A stretch of DNA of 64,000 nucleotides, from positions 1,486,501 to 1,550,500 of the forward strand of contig RCSZ01000011.1 of the NCBI GenBank assembly GCA_014898425.1. The letters are read 5' to 3'. Shown piece after piece: positions 35,741 to 47,907 of the stretch. The notes under the pieces were generated by a model. That model was not told the DNA's origin. It searched no databases and worked only from the letters and a program-made list of their open reading frames with translations. Every line of letters starts with the position of its first letter. The first letter of the stretch is position 1. The translations under genes and the position numbers were made by a program. The stretch comes from Botryotinia globosa. Taxonomy: Eukaryota; Ascomycota; Leotiomycetes; Helotiales; Sclerotiniaceae.

Positions 35741-38534
35741 ATGGATGCCACCACTGCCCAGATTCAGAAGTTGGCCGCAAATACAGACAAGGTTGCCCGC
35801 AAAAAGTTGATAGATACTTTGCGAAACCTCCAGTACAGCATTGAGACTCCTCATGATACACTTCAACGATTTGCAGGGTTAGTGAGTGCCATCCAAACAG
35901 TTGGTACTGCGACCCCGATACAGTTTTACTAATTTTGGAGCACCTTCAAATCGCCGCTGCCCGCATTGGTGTGAATTTGGGTATTTTTGATGCTATTCAA
36001 GAGAGCAAAGATCCCATCAGCATCGAAACGCTAGCTCTGAAGACAAATGCGGCTCCAGAGCTTTTAAGTAAGAAGATTCGTTCCCCGAAAACGATCAAAA
36101 TCTCAAGCTTAACATCTCAAGGCCGTATCCTACGGTATCTAGCCTCGGTTGGACAAATTAAGGAAATTAGCAAGGACTACTTCAGCTCAAGCTCTACTAC
36201 TTCTTTTCTAGCAAACAAGAACTATCAAGGTGGAATTCATCACTTGTAAGAACTCCTCTTATCTTTAAGAAACCATCATTCCTGACTTGCCGTGTCTAGC
36301 TTCAATACTGTGGGACCTGTTCTACAGCAGCTGCCTGATTTCCTTGTAGAGACGAAGTATCAGGGCTTGACTGACAATAGCAAGACGGTTTTGCAGCCAG
36401 CGTTTAATACTGATCTTCCGGGATTAATCTGGTTCCCAAACCAACCTCAGCGCTTTGGATACTTCTAGCAAGTCAAACAGTCCAGCGTGCTGGTGCTATG
36501 ACGTGGCTATTCGCCTTTCCATTCATGAAAGAGCTAGGAGACTTTCAAAACAAGGCCGTATTCGTTGACATTGGCGGTGGCTTTGGTCATCAGTGTATTT
36601 TAGTCAAGGAAACATTCCCGGAACTTTCGGGAAATGGCGTCGAGAGTATTATGCATAACCTTTTTGAGCCACAGGTTATTAGAGGTATGTTCTAATGAGG
36701 AGTAAATTATCAACTCATTTTAACACTTCAATAAACACAGACGCTAAATTCTATTATCTCCGCAATATTTTACACGGCTGGCCAGATGACAAGGCAGTGA
36801 TCATCCCCCAAAATCTCATCCCGGCTCTAGGTCCAGATTAACGCATTCTCATCGATGATATGGTACTTCCCAATGAGAATGTCCATTGGCAGGCAGCCCA
36901 ATTGGACCTTACAATGATGTCCGCCCTTGGTTCAAAAGAACGTAACCGATATCCCTATATCTTGCACATCCCTGTATCTTGCACATTTTGACTTATTAAA
37001 TCAAAAATCAATTTTAAATTCAAATATTATTATAATAGTTTTAAAATTAAGCTAATAAGATTTTATATTTATTCCAAAAAAATATAAAAAATTTAAAAGA
37101 TTTGAAATATTGAATTAAATATTAATTGATTTTCAATAATATTATTCTAAGATATTAATAATATAATAAAAACCATTAATATTAAAATAAATTATATAAT
37201 TAAAAATAAGTTTTTTATTCTTTTTTATTATCATTATTGATTAAAAACTAAAAATTTCAAAAAATATAAATAATCAAGTTTTATATAAAACTTTAAATTT
37301 TATATAACTTTAAGAAAAAGAAAAATGATTTAAAAATAATTGTTTTTAAAATATTATAAATAAATATATTATAATTTTTTTGTGAAAAATTCAATATTTA
37401 AATTTAATTTATAAAGTTATATTTTATATATCAGAAAGTATATAATATAATAATAATAAATAATATCAAAATAAAATATTACTTAGAAATTTTAATAATT
37501 ATATTATAAAAAATATATAAAAGAAAATAATAATAATTAAAATAAATTATTTTAATACTTTAATTAATAAATCTATTATATATCTATTTTTGAATTAGAA
37601 ATATTATATTTTCTTTTTTAAAAGAATTTTATTTATCAAAATGTCTTCAAATTATATAATATTTCTAAGGATTTTGAAATTTAAATTCAATTTTAATTTA
37701 ATTTTATAATATTAATTATTAATTATTAATTTCAAAATTTAAACTATATTCAACATTTTTTTTCAAAACATATTTCAATAAAAATTCTTTATTATTAATT
37801 ATATAATTCTAATATTTAAATATTGATATTTTTTAATAATTAATTATATATATAAATATATAATAAAATATAGTTTTTTATTATTTCAATATTAATATTA
37901 ATATAAAAATAATATATTATAATTAATTTCTTTTCATAATATTATAAATATTTAATTTATTAAAGATTCTTATTAAAAACAAAACTAATTATTAGAAATC
38001 TTATTATATATTGATATAATTTCGAGTTTTTAATATTAAATATAACTTTTTTTGATTCTTTATATTAAAATATTTTCAAATTTATATAAAAACATTCTAA
38101 AAACAAACTTTTATTATTTTTATTATTAAATAAATTAATATATAATATTTTTATTTCAATAAACTCAATATCAAAATTTCTATTTTCATTAATAATTATA
38201 ATTATAATTTTATTTCTTTATATAAAAGAAATAATATTATAGTATTTGTATTCTAGTTTTCAATAGAATCTAATAATTGATTGATTATATATCATTTTTG
38301 AAATATTATTTTTATAAGAAATTAAAGTGTACAAGATATAGGGTTGTGCAAGATGTAGGGATATCGGTTACCGAGGAGCAGTGGCGTTCTCTGATCGATG
38401 CCGCTGGTTTAAAAACACTCAAGATCATTCCATATACCACCCCTCTAAATGATTCCATCATCATGGATGGTTGTTCCAAAGTAGAGGGAGGGTACATACT
38501 GTATGATACCTTAGCGTATTGTCTTGGCATGTGA
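35741..38534 (+). pseudogene. O-methyltransferase (fungal COMT-type), decayed and interrupted by a transposon
   Basis: Pieces in order: MDATTAQIQKLAANTDK (start 35741), an intron, LQIAAARIGVNLGIFDAI, an intron, RILRYLASVGQI, an intron, FNTVGPVLQQLPDFLVE, the SAM-binding motif VFVDIGGGFGHQCILVKE, FEPQVI, an intron, KFYYLRNILHGWPDDKAV, RILIDDMVLPNENVHW and, after the insertion, EEQWRSLIDAAGLKTLKIIP. Lesions: an in-frame TAG after QRFGYF (expected CAG), a one- or two-base frameshift just after it, loss of roughly 20 residues after GHQCILVKETFPELSG, TAA in the codon before RILIDD, and the 36943-38370 insertion. Intact relatives methylate hydroxyls of aromatic or polyketide metabolites. Its neighbour is a type III PKS. 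Confidence 0.88.
36943..38370. mobile_element. A/T-rich DNA transposon with TA target duplication (copy 2, about 1.4 kb)
   Basis: The ends are (TA)ACCGATATCCCTATATCT and the inverted AGATGTAGGGATATCGGT(TA), the same family as 30153-32340. The interior is almost entirely A/T and non-coding. It interrupts the O-methyltransferase reading frame between GSKER and EEQWRSL. Removing the element together with one TA rejoins the codons in frame, which fixes both boundaries and the TA target-site duplication. Confidence 0.9.
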
Positions 38535-39782
38535 ATCATCATCCAACCATTCTACAATTTCGACTTGTATCTCTTGACCATCAATATTCTATGATTCAGC
38601 CTGATTGCTACACACCCGAATCTTCACTTACCGTAGTAAACAGTATCCCAATTGTTTGGTTGTGCCGCATCGTACATTCTTGAATAAAGATCTCGTTGGT
38701 GATACCACAGTCAGCCTAGTACCAGTCGCTTCGGTTAAAGGAGTAATCAATGGCGTATTTATGCAGTCGACTGAATCCATTTAGAAAATTACTTACTGAC
38801 ATGACAATAAAGATTTCAACCTTCGAAACCCTGACCAAGAGTTTCCAGACTAACCAACAGTTGAACAACAAGAAATACCATATAGAGCTCTATAGCTGTA
38901 GTGAGATTCTAGACTTCATCTATAACACTAGATCGGAGAGCCCTTTAGCAACTGGCACTTTTCTAGCTAGAAATAATCTGCTGTCATCATTTTTGATACC
39001 TATTGCCATAACCTTAATCGATACTTGCACATAAAATCGAATGAGATTATTACATAAGCGAAACTCCACCCACCGCGAAGCTTAAATTCGGTTCAAAGTT
39101 CAAACTGACACAAAGCGGGGCACCAAATAGATCTACTCACATCCATACACTAGATAACCCCTCGAACAATCAAACCTACTTATTATTATTATTACGATAT
39201 ATGTTATCAAACTCCTTGCTTCCCGCTGGAGTTGCGAATACAGATACTATTCGCTTGTTTACCTCTCCGTTGCTATGAGCAGGGGCTAGAACTCTCCCCT
39301 ACAATATATATCTAGCTAGGTCTCTAATAGTGTTATGATAATAATAATAATAAGTACCTACTCATCCAAATTGCCTCTCAACACATTCAAGGGACCAGAT
39401 ATCGGAAATCTAGTTATTAGTAGTAACATTCTCATAAACCATAAATCCTCACGTTCTTCTCCCATCTCATATCAAGGGAGGTCACCTACTCGTCTGCACA
39501 AGGCTGGTCAGCTATTTTGATACATCTCACGCCCCAACCTCGGCTTTCCTTTTCTCGTTTACCTCATCAATCGTAAGAAACCTGGTATGTATTCTACTTC
39601 CCTGCTTTACCAGTTACAATTGTTTTATATTATAAGCTGTTGAGTATACTCATACAATCACATTCTTTAGATACTTCTACCTTTTATTTGAACATCACTC
39701 ACTCGCTCAATAACAATCATCAATTCCGGCATTGTCTTCTCTGAAAAATTGTAAAATAATTTCACATCTACACCTCTCAACT
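38535..39782. other. Intergenic with repeat remnants upstream of the type III PKS
   Basis: A 95-codon frame at 38750-39034 (KISTFETLTKSFQT...) may be a retroelement remnant but is not assignable. The second copy of a dispersed repeat follows at 39059-39245. The PKS promoter and leader occupy the last 200 or so bases. Confidence 0.4.
39059..39245 (+). repeat. Dispersed repeat, copy 2
   Basis: Related to 34881-35040 in the same orientation; about 25 bases longer in the middle. The two copies bracket the O-methyltransferase pseudogene. Confidence 0.65.
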
Positions 39783-41513
39783 ATGTCGAACAACACGGAA
39801 GGGCAAAACGCCCAACAACAATCTACCACTCAAAATGGATTCGGGAATCTCAATCTTTCAATCGTTGGACTGGGAGTCGAATACCCTCCATTCTTACTGG
39901 CGCCTGCAGATCTAGATACTCTAACCAAACGTCACTATCCGGACTCTCCGGCGTAAGTTTTCCCTTCCTCTATTCCTCTATTCCTCCTCACCTCCCTCAA
40001 CCCCTCTCAATCGCCCTCTAGTCCTAAAGCCCCAGTATACAATTCCCTCTAAAAATGGACCTCGTACCTCACACTAATCCTCAATTCCCAGAATGAAAAA
40101 AGTCTGCACAATCAACAATTACACCGGCATCGAAACCCGCTCCGCAATCGGTACCGTCGACCACCCCATGGCGAACATGGACCGCGCCCCCACAATCGCC
40201 GAACTGTGTTCCATCTTCCTCAAAGACGGCGTTGCCCTCGCCGTAACCGCTTGTCGCAAAGCTCTCCACGAAGCCCATCTCCTCCCTTCCGACATCACTC
40301 ATGTAGTCAGCACAACATGCACCAATAGCGCTAATCCCGGGTACGATCATTTCGTGTGCAAAGCTCTTGGAATAACACAACCGGTTGAAAAAGTTCTACT
40401 CCATGGAATCGGATGTAGCGGTGGTTTGGCAAGTTTACGAACCGCGGCAAACTTAGCATTGGGACATAGTTTTCGAGGGAAAAAAGCAAGAGTTTTGGTC
40501 ATGGCCTTGGAAATTAGTTCGTTATTGGTAAGAAGTGAATTGGATAGTGTGCATGAATTGCAGGAGACGAGAATTGGTGTTACGCTCTTTAGCGATTGTG
40601 CGAGTGCGTGTGTACTCAGCAATGGGATTGGTGGGACGGGAGAGGAGGAAAGCGTTTATGATTTGTTGGGGTGGGAACACAAGATGATTCCAGATACTGA
40701 ACATGATTTAGGGTTTGATGTTGATCCGCTTGGTATGTTGATATTCCTTGTACCGAGTCCTATATTCACGCGATTCATGGCGTCACACTTTTGAACAAGA
40801 CACTAATTTCATTCCCACCAAAAGGCTGGAAAGTAATCCTCTCTCCACGCGTCCCTAAACTAGCCGCTGAAGCCGTCTCACCCGGCTACCATTCCCTGAT
40901 TTCCAATCTCCCCTCCCTCCCCTCCGAATACCGTAGTCCCTCTGACTTCGACTGGGCACTCCACCCGGGAGGTGCCACCATTCTCACCGGCGTCGAAAAA
41001 GCCATGTCTATCTCCCCCGAACACATGCGGGCTTCCTACGATACTTACATGAAACACGGCAATTCCTCCAGCGCCACAATTTTCAGCGTTCTAGATCGTT
41101 TACGCTGTAAAGACATGGATGGTCTTACACCCAATAGCAGAGGACCCAAAGAAATGATCGTAGGATGTGCATTTGGCCCCGGTATCGCGGTGGAAATGTG
41201 TATGTTGAAGAGGAATTTACATCATGTGAAACGAGAGTGGGATGGCGGGGTACAGAGCGGGGTAGGTGGGGAAGTTACACCGCCTTTGACGGAGAGTGAG
41301 GGGACGAGGAGTGTGAGTGAGAGTGAGGGAGAGGTGGAGGTAGAAGATTTGCAGAAGGTGAAAGAGGAGGGGGAGAAGCTGGATCAGAAGTTAAAAATGG
41401 TGGAGCCGGGGCTTTTGGAACACAACGCAAAATTGGGGGCAGAGGGAGAGGGAAATGAGAAGGAGACATTGGTCAGTTTGGAAGAGGCGATGGATGGGGT
41501 TGAGCTGGATTGA
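39783..41513 (+). CDS. Type III polyketide synthase (chalcone-synthase-like)
   Basis: Exons 39783-39952, 40092-40732 and 40825-41513 give about 499 residues. The start at 39783 yields MSNNTEGQ. The ketosynthase fold shows the full catalytic triad: Cys in VVSTTCTNSANPG near residue 133, His in LHPGGATIL near 317 and Asn in KHGNSSSATIF near 349. GFDVDPLGWKV and the GPG-type loop FGPGIAVEMCML are also present. It condenses malonyl-CoA onto an acyl-CoA starter to give pyrones or resorcinols in characterised fungal relatives. The last 90 or so residues form a Glu/Lys-rich extension (EGEVEVEDLQKVKEEGEKL) beyond the usual length of about 400. The frame is intact. The adjacent methyltransferase pseudogene might once have acted on its product (inference). 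Confidence 0.93.
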
Positions 41514-42119
41514 GTGATGAGGAATAATCAACGTGGAAAATGATTTTGATGGGGAGTTTGGATGATATATAAGATGCATTGGTAACGAAAAAGCTGAGTG
41601 TGTTTTGGCGGGTGGGGGCGTCTAGCATGTCAGAGTCAATGTCAGAGTCAATGAAGATTAGACTACAGACAGAGCGCAGATAGATAGATATCTTGACATA
41701 GACTTCTTTACAGCGAGCGAGTATTTTAGACTATTGAGAAGCGAATTAGATTTTGGCGACTGGATTTATAGATATTAGATTCGTTGGTTTGATGGGGAGC
41801 ATAGCGAACCGTGGATGTTTATGATGGGTCGAGAGTGTATTGGTTGATACTTATCCATAGCATTATAGATGAGATTGGAGGGAATGGATGAGATGAGGAG
41901 ATGAGATGAGAGGAAGTAGTGGAAAATATATAGAATTCTATTCTCACGAATTTATCTTTCTTTTCCTCTTTATGACTAGAATAGGTAATAATAATAATAA
42001 TATGTTGTAATCCACGTGAGGGTATTTCTTTACTTGCTATCATTTCAACATCAATATCAATACACGGCATACAACTCATCCCACCATGACAACTATTTTT
42101 CCCCCTCTCCTCCCTCTCC
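41514..42119. other. Intergenic between convergent PKS and BUD22-like genes
   Basis: 3' regions of both genes. A short GTCAGAGTCAAT direct repeat lies near 41628-41650. No gene. Confidence 0.6.
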
Positions 42120-43616
42120 CTAGTCAAAAACAACCTTCTTCCCACTAAAAGTCGCCTTGGCCTTCTCGTCCTTTGCCTTCTTCGCAGCCTCCCAACTAGG
42201 ATGCAAAACACCGACATCATCTCTCGTCTTGACCTTCTCTCTCGGCTTCACCTGCATCATATTTGCATTATTTTTATCATTTCTGAAATCGCCTCGTTTG
42301 CCTTTACTCAGATCTCGTGCTTTTCTGCCGCTCTTTTCCGCACGCTTCATTTCGCGTTCTTGTTCGACCGAGAGCCCGCCCGCCGCAATGTGTTTGGCGC
42401 CTTTGCCGAACTTCTTCTCCCAGAGTGCTTGGCGGGCTTTTTGGCCCATGCGATTTTTGCGCACGACGGGCTTCATGTCGGTGTCGGAGAGGGAGGAGGC
42501 GGATTCGGAACCGGACCAGTAGCCTCCCATGAGGGTGGGGAGGAAGGTGCTGTTTTTAGTGGATTCGGTGGGGGTGGTGGTTGATTTTTTGGGCTTTTTG
42601 AGTTTGGGTTGGGGTTCTGGGGAGGGGGAGGGGGATGGTTTGCGACGGGGGATTGATGATTGGTCGTCATCTGAGTCGGAAAGGGAGATTGAGGGAACGG
42701 GGGAAGGTGATCGTGATGGTGTTGGTGAGAGGGATAGGGAGAGGCGCGTATTTGATTTTGAGGTCGAGGGATTTTTCTCCAAGTATTCTTTTTCGTCGAA
42801 TGATTCTTCGTCTGAGGATGCGCCTAGGAGAGCGTCATATCTTGAAAGTGTTTCTTCGTCCATTGATTCGTTTCCTTCGTTTTTCTCATCATCTTCGGAA
42901 TCATCTTCGTCTTCGTCGTCGCCAGGTGAATCAAACCCTTCCCATGAATCTTCTTCATTCTTTTTCTTCGACAATTTTTGTATCGTGTTTTCCATATCGA
43001 CATCGCTGTCATCATCGTCGTCTTGCGCCGCCTTTTTCGATTTCTTCTTCGAATCTTCTTTCACTTTCTCCTTAACCTTAACCTTCCCCTTCTTCCCCTT
43101 ATCCATAACCGGCGCTGGTATTCCCATACTCATATAACTACCCCTAATGACTCCCTCCCAAACACTCTTCACATTCTTAAAATTCCACATCCCACTAACA
43201 ACATTATTCCAAATCTTCACATCCTCCTCTCCCTTTTCTCCTTCCCATCCCTTGACTCCTTCACCATTCTGTCCCCATCCAGGAGGCAAAAATCCACTCT
43301 CGCTCATAACTTTTATTTTCCCCAGTCCTCTTGCCAATCGCTGTTCCGTTACTTTATCCAAATCCATTGTCTTCAACGCTTCAATTTCTTTTCGTATCCG
43401 CGCCATTTGCGCCGCATCGCTTGCTTTGGTCGCGTTCGTCAATCTTTTCCCGAGTCGCTGTCTTTCAAATCCTTTTGCGGTTTTGAGTGCGCTGCGAAGT
43501 TGTTTGCGGGCGGAGATGAGATGGATATTGAAGTCATTTTGACGGGAATTGCGCACGCGGTCGGTGGAGGGGAGAGAATCGTCCTGGTCGGCAGAGGAGC
43601 GCTTACGTTTGGGCAT
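42120..43616 (-). CDS. BUD22: BUD22-like ribosome biogenesis protein
   Basis: A single exon of 498 residues. N-terminal nuclear-type basic start (MPKRKRSS), a helical FNIHLISARKQLRSALKTAK region, a long acidic/Lys centre (DDDDDSDVDMEN, DDEDEDDSEDDE) and a Ser/Pro-rich stretch follow. The C-terminal BUD22 signature has GAKHIAAGG, KGKRGDFRND and LHPSWEAAKKAKDEKAKATF ending SGKKVVFD. In yeast Bud22 acts in early 40S subunit (18S rRNA) maturation in the nucleolus. The reverse strand has long open frames caused by the codon bias of the acidic and Ser tracts; they are shadows. Confidence 0.88.
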   Translation of the reverse strand: MPKRKRSSADQDDSLPSTDRVRNSRQNDFNIHLISARKQLRSALKTAKGFERQRLGKRLTNATKASDAAQMARIRKEIEALKTMDLDKVTEQRLARGLGKIKVMSESGFLPPGWGQNGEGVKGWEGEKGEEDVKIWNNVVSGMWNFKNVKSVWEGVIRGSYMSMGIPAPVMDKGKKGKVKVKEKVKEDSKKKSKKAAQDDDDDSDVDMENTIQKLSKKKNEEDSWEGFDSPGDDEDEDDSEDDEKNEGNESMDEETLSRYDALLGASSDEESFDEKEYLEKNPSTSKSNTRLSLSLSPTPSRSPSPVPSISLSDSDDDQSSIPRRKPSPSPSPEPQPKLKKPKKSTTTPTESTKNSTFLPTLMGGYWSGSESASSLSDTDMKPVVRKNRMGQKARQALWEKKFGKGAKHIAAGGLSVEQEREMKRAEKSGRKARDLSKGKRGDFRNDKNNANMMQVKPREKVKTRDDVGVLHPSWEAAKKAKDEKAKATFSGKKVVFD

Positions 43617-44040
43617 TGTTTATTATATTATGGGTTAATTGCGAGGGAATTGAGGTTTTTGATATGGAAAATATACACTGGAATTGAATTGGATGAAATA
43701 AATTATTTTGGAGCGCAGAAAATTAGTGCAAGATGGAGAGCTCAAAAATATAGCAGGGGTCAGTTCACCGCTCTCGCTTCTGGTAAGATTCTAGGCAAAA
43801 TAAAAAAGGTTTAATTCGCCAGATCGGGAAGTGGGGGTTTGCGACGGGAAGTGGAGTTTAACGGTTGATGATTAGTGAGCGAACGCCCTTTCATTGATTG
43901 ATGTTGTTGAGGGGCAATTAAGTATCATATAGTTATACATACTTTCTTTTATCTAACTACCGAATCTATTATTATTTGACTAGCAGGTTTTGAATTGCTC
44001 ACATTATATCATACCACACCACATCATACCAAATCACACA
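43617..44040. other. Divergent promoter region of BUD22-like and SDR genes
   Basis: No gene is supported in this 424-bp interval. Confidence 0.6.
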
Positions 44041-45008
44041 ATGGCGACCTCGTCAATCCAAGCAGGAAATTTATTCAATGTCAAAGGACTCGTAGCTGTC
44101 GTCACTGGCGGCGGTAGTGGTAAAGTTTTCCCAAGTCACCTAGGTGCCGACCTCTTAACGTCAAATTCTAGGTATTGGTCTAATGATGACCCGTGCTCTC
44201 GCTCTTAACGGTGCTGAGAAAGTATACATCATCGGTCGCCGAAAAGAAGTTCTTGAATCCGCCGCATCTTCCGTAGATACCGGGAATATCATTCCAATTG
44301 TCGGCGACGTAACCGACAAAGCAGCGATAGCTTCCATTGTCTCGAAGATTGAGTCCGAAACAGGATACATTAATGTTTTAATCGCCAATTCTGGTATTGC
44401 TGGTCCTCAGGCTACAAAACCCGTTACCCCATCTTCTTCACTATCTGAAGTCGCTTCCTCGTGGGGAAGTGCTAGTATGGAAGAAATGTTGAAGACGTTT
44501 GAGTTGAATACTGTAGCTGTTTTCTCTTGTATTATGGCTTTCTTGGATTTATTAGACAAAGGAAATAAGAAAGGCAATGTCGAGCAGAAGAGTCAAGTTA
44601 TTGCTACCAGTTCTATTGGTGGTCTCAATCGAAAATCCCCTGGTGGACTTATCTATGGCCAAAGTAAAGCTGCGACTACACATTTGATGAAGCAACTAAG
44701 TACACAACTAGCACCGTATGAGATTAGGTGTAATACTATTGCCCCGGGATGTAAGTTTCCAAAATCTTCCGAATGCGCATTCCTGAAGATAATACTAATC
44801 GAGTCTAGTATTCCCATCTGAAATGGCTGTCGGGCTCATTGGTGACGGAGTTTTTGCTAAGGATCAAATTCCGTTACAGAGGGCAGGCACGGAAGAAGAT
44901 ATGGCAGGATGTATTCTCTTTTTGGCATCAAGAGCTGGTGCTTATTGTACTCACGCACTTATTGTGGTTGATGGAGGACGATTAAGTGTTATGCCTAGTA
45001 CTTGGTAG
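44041..45008 (+). CDS. Short-chain dehydrogenase/reductase (SDR)
   Basis: Exons 44041-44119, 44172-44750 and 44809-45008 give about 285 residues, typical of classical SDRs. The first intron splits the cofactor motif TGGGSGIG; the NAG-equivalent is IANSGIAG. Catalytic Ser lies in VIATSSIGG, and Tyr/Lys in YGQSKAA. CNTIAPG and a C-terminal AGTEEDMAGCILFLASRAG...VDGG follow, the usual end of the fold. An ADP-binding RR after the second strand (YIIGRRKE) suggests NADP(H). Substrate unknown. The frame is intact; the preferred start gives MATSSIQAGNLF. Confidence 0.93.
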
Positions 45009-46126
45009 ACTAGATATAGACGAGCTTTTGCGAAATATGAAAAGTCATTTTGATGAGCAAAACCTCTCTGGTCTTCTTGTAGCGCGGTCGCAGTGGTATC
45101 TGTAGATTATTGCTGATATCGGTTGTCTCTTCAAACACTTGGTGTGACATCATTTTCAAGAATCCAAGAGCAAGTGATACATACTCTTTTATATGATTAA
45201 AGAATATCAAACATAGATACCTATGTTTCTTACAAGCCTAATCAGCAGCTGTTTCTCAATACTACTTCAGCAATATTATTATTCATGCTTCAGAAACTCG
45301 TGAGTGGCGTAATTAGTAATTCAGGACAAAATGAACTTCATATGAGGTTATACTTAAAGTAAGAGCATTAAGAATACGCATAAACTTAAATTACTCATTA
45401 TCTCACCTACTTCCTCAGGACTTATCCTCACAGTTACTCTTATGATACAAATCTAACAGTAGTATTCCATTTTATCTCTTCTCCGTCGAACGACTTGCTG
45501 CATTTACCATTATCTCATGGAGAGAAAGTAATAGCATGAAGACCAGAGATGTTAAACAATCGAAAGAGTAGAGCTAATTGTAAGGACCCTATGTAACTTG
45601 TCCATAATCTAAATGGAAAACTAATGTATCGTATTGTTTCGTTTCATAAGCTAAGAAAGTACAATGCTTTTTCAATCACATTTATGTTACACTAATGCCT
45701 TGTTGGTGTGACACTACAAATTTCCGTCCCAAATACTTGCGCTGTTTCAATGGGACATCATCGACATTCTTTACAGGACATGAAGATTCTTTAAAATAGG
45801 TTCTTCAATTGTGTGTTAAAATATCATTTATTAATAAAACAGTAAGAGTATTTGCGTTGATATGTTTATTGAAAGAAAAAGTGATTTCTAAATGAGATTT
45901 CCTTCAAAATGTTAAAACAATGTTTAGATGTTATTAAATAGTATTAAAAATAAACTATTAATAATTGTGCAGAGAAAATAAGATATAATTGATGATTAGA
46001 TTATGTGAGTCAAGTAAATCGAGCCGAGTGTGTCTTTATATTGTTTTTGTGTGATTTCATTTAATATCGTCTCACTTGAATTGATCAAATAACAGTTCTG
46101 TAATATGTAAGGGATCTTCCCTTGAG
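45009..46126. other. Intergenic, no gene recognised
   Basis: A/T-rich with no long frame on either strand. Confidence 0.5.
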
Positions 46127-46990
46127 CTATAAAGGGATATGGACTGCAGTGATCCACATACGAAAGTCTTTTTCAAATACATCGAATATACAACGATAGA
46201 AGTCCACCGTCAACATTTGACCGATGACCTCATCTCGAGCAGCGAGGAGAATAAAAATGACGCGAGGGAATTGTAAGAGTAAAGAACGATAGAAAAGCTG
46301 ATCTATATTCAACCATTCCAGTAAACAATAACAGCAACGAAACGACGAGGATGATACGAGAAACGGTCGGCACATGCCTTGACGTACAATCAATCTTTCA
46401 AAATCGCTCATACCCACGCGCATTTAGCAATGTAAAAGCATCTCCTACAGCACATATATCGCAAATGGTAATGATGAAAAGACGGCGACGATCAAGGCGA
46501 AGGCGACAGAGATCAAAATTTGCAACAAAAAAAGGGCCTGATGTTCCTGAGCGTGTGCATCCATGATATACGTACGATTGTGCAGTGGCTAACTACATAC
46601 ACCATAACGACTTCGAACAAACGCCTTTGTCGACAAGTGGATGACAGATGGTAAAGGGAGTCTAGAAAGTATTTTTTTGTGATTCCCTGTCCATGAGTCG
46701 CGTTAATGAAGGCAAAGAAATTCTTTACGCGCCGATGAAAATTGAAGTAGGAGAAGTTCAAAGAACACAAATGAATGATCAACAAACATGAGCAGTGAGG
46801 AGGAAGAAGAAAACATAAGGGAAAGGAATGTAATGAAAAGTACCACTCAATTCCATGCGCGTGCACATGCCGACACAAGCCGCCAAAAACATTATCCAGC
46901 TCATGCCAAATACACGAATGTCAAACCCAGATTCTCATTCGGTGCCTGACATGATATTCACATCTAGCTCAACGCGCAGCTCCGTGAGAT
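46127..46990 (-). pseudogene. Decayed multi-span membrane protein gene
   Basis: The minus strand encodes hydrophobic segments in different frames: FGMSWIMFLAACVGMC (near 46890), FLLQILISVAFALIVAVF (near 46500) and RIILVVSLLLLFTGMV (near 46340). A candidate start MSGTE is followed at once by TGA where CGA would keep the frame open, a change consistent with RIP. Other stops and shifts separate the segments. I cannot name the family. It may be a transporter or receptor remnant. Confidence 0.35.
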
Positions 46991-47907
46991 CTGCAGCTCA
47001 AAGTCATCGGCTCAACGTATCGGTTGCTGCTGCCGAACAAGTGCAAGTGGCGTTGATTGCCAGAAGATGATCGTGGCGTTGATTGCCAGAAGATGATCGT
47101 GGCTATCCAGACTGTTGATTACTTCCTGGCTCTTATCGAGAAGGATTTCATAAACGTCAGTATGGACCCTTCAATATGAAAGATAGGAACGCGGGTATCC
47201 CGAGCCGGATATGATCGCTGGCAAGAATCGACAGCTATGTGTAGTAGAGCAGGTGATATGCTTGGCAGGGTCCTTTTCCTTGTTCATGTCGAATTCCGTA
47301 GCGCTGGAGGATGAAGAGATTCTGAAGAAGATCCAACCTCTTTTGTGATAAGCAGCCTCTTGGCACGCATTCGATAGTTCAGCCAGATGCGATACATTTC
47401 TCTTATTTTGCTGGCATCGTCTCTGGTCTGAGAATCGGAGTTATTAGCTCGTCACGAGAGCAAAGAGGACCCGATAACATACTTCAGCATTCTACCTCGG
47501 TAGATATATCTACGCTGAGCTAGAGTAGAATGACAGTGTGCCTTTGAATTGTAGCATGATTGGTTGTGAGCAGATGTTACTGACACTGACTGTAAGGTGG
47601 GTACCTAGCGTGTCAGTCTGACCTTAATTACTCCTCTGGAAGTCACCCCGTAAAAATGTGATATAATCCACTTTTCAAAGTACCATTGTACTAGATTGAT
47701 AGAAAAAGTGAACTGTGACTTCTTGCCAAGCATTTCGCCTCCGAACTTTAGTCGATTGATGTGTATATTAAGGTACATCCGAGGCGGCTCGCCGGTCCGC
47801 TGATAGGCGCTTAGATGAAAAGCTAAATGGAATCCACAATTAGCCTCTCAGCTTTCAAAAACTCGTGAGTCGTGACAGTGCAAAAACACCATGAAAGTAA
47901 TTTCTGG
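46991..47907. other. Intergenic with a 26-bp tandem duplication
   Basis: GTGGCGTTGATTGCCAGAAG plus GATGATC-type sequence occurs twice in tandem, 47047-47072 and 47073-47098, without mismatch. No gene seen in the interval. Confidence 0.5.

Noticed and set aside
42157..43814. Several long plus-strand ORFs of 120-280 codons
   Set aside because: Antisense shadows of the BUD22-like gene, produced by its acidic and serine-rich codons.
23550..45008. Single biosynthetic cluster made of P450, Zn2Cys6 regulator, methyltransferase, PKS and SDR
   Set aside because: The genes are spread over 21 kb with an NLR, repeats, a membrane protein and BUD22 between them, and no shared promoter sites; only PKS plus methyltransferase are adjacent.
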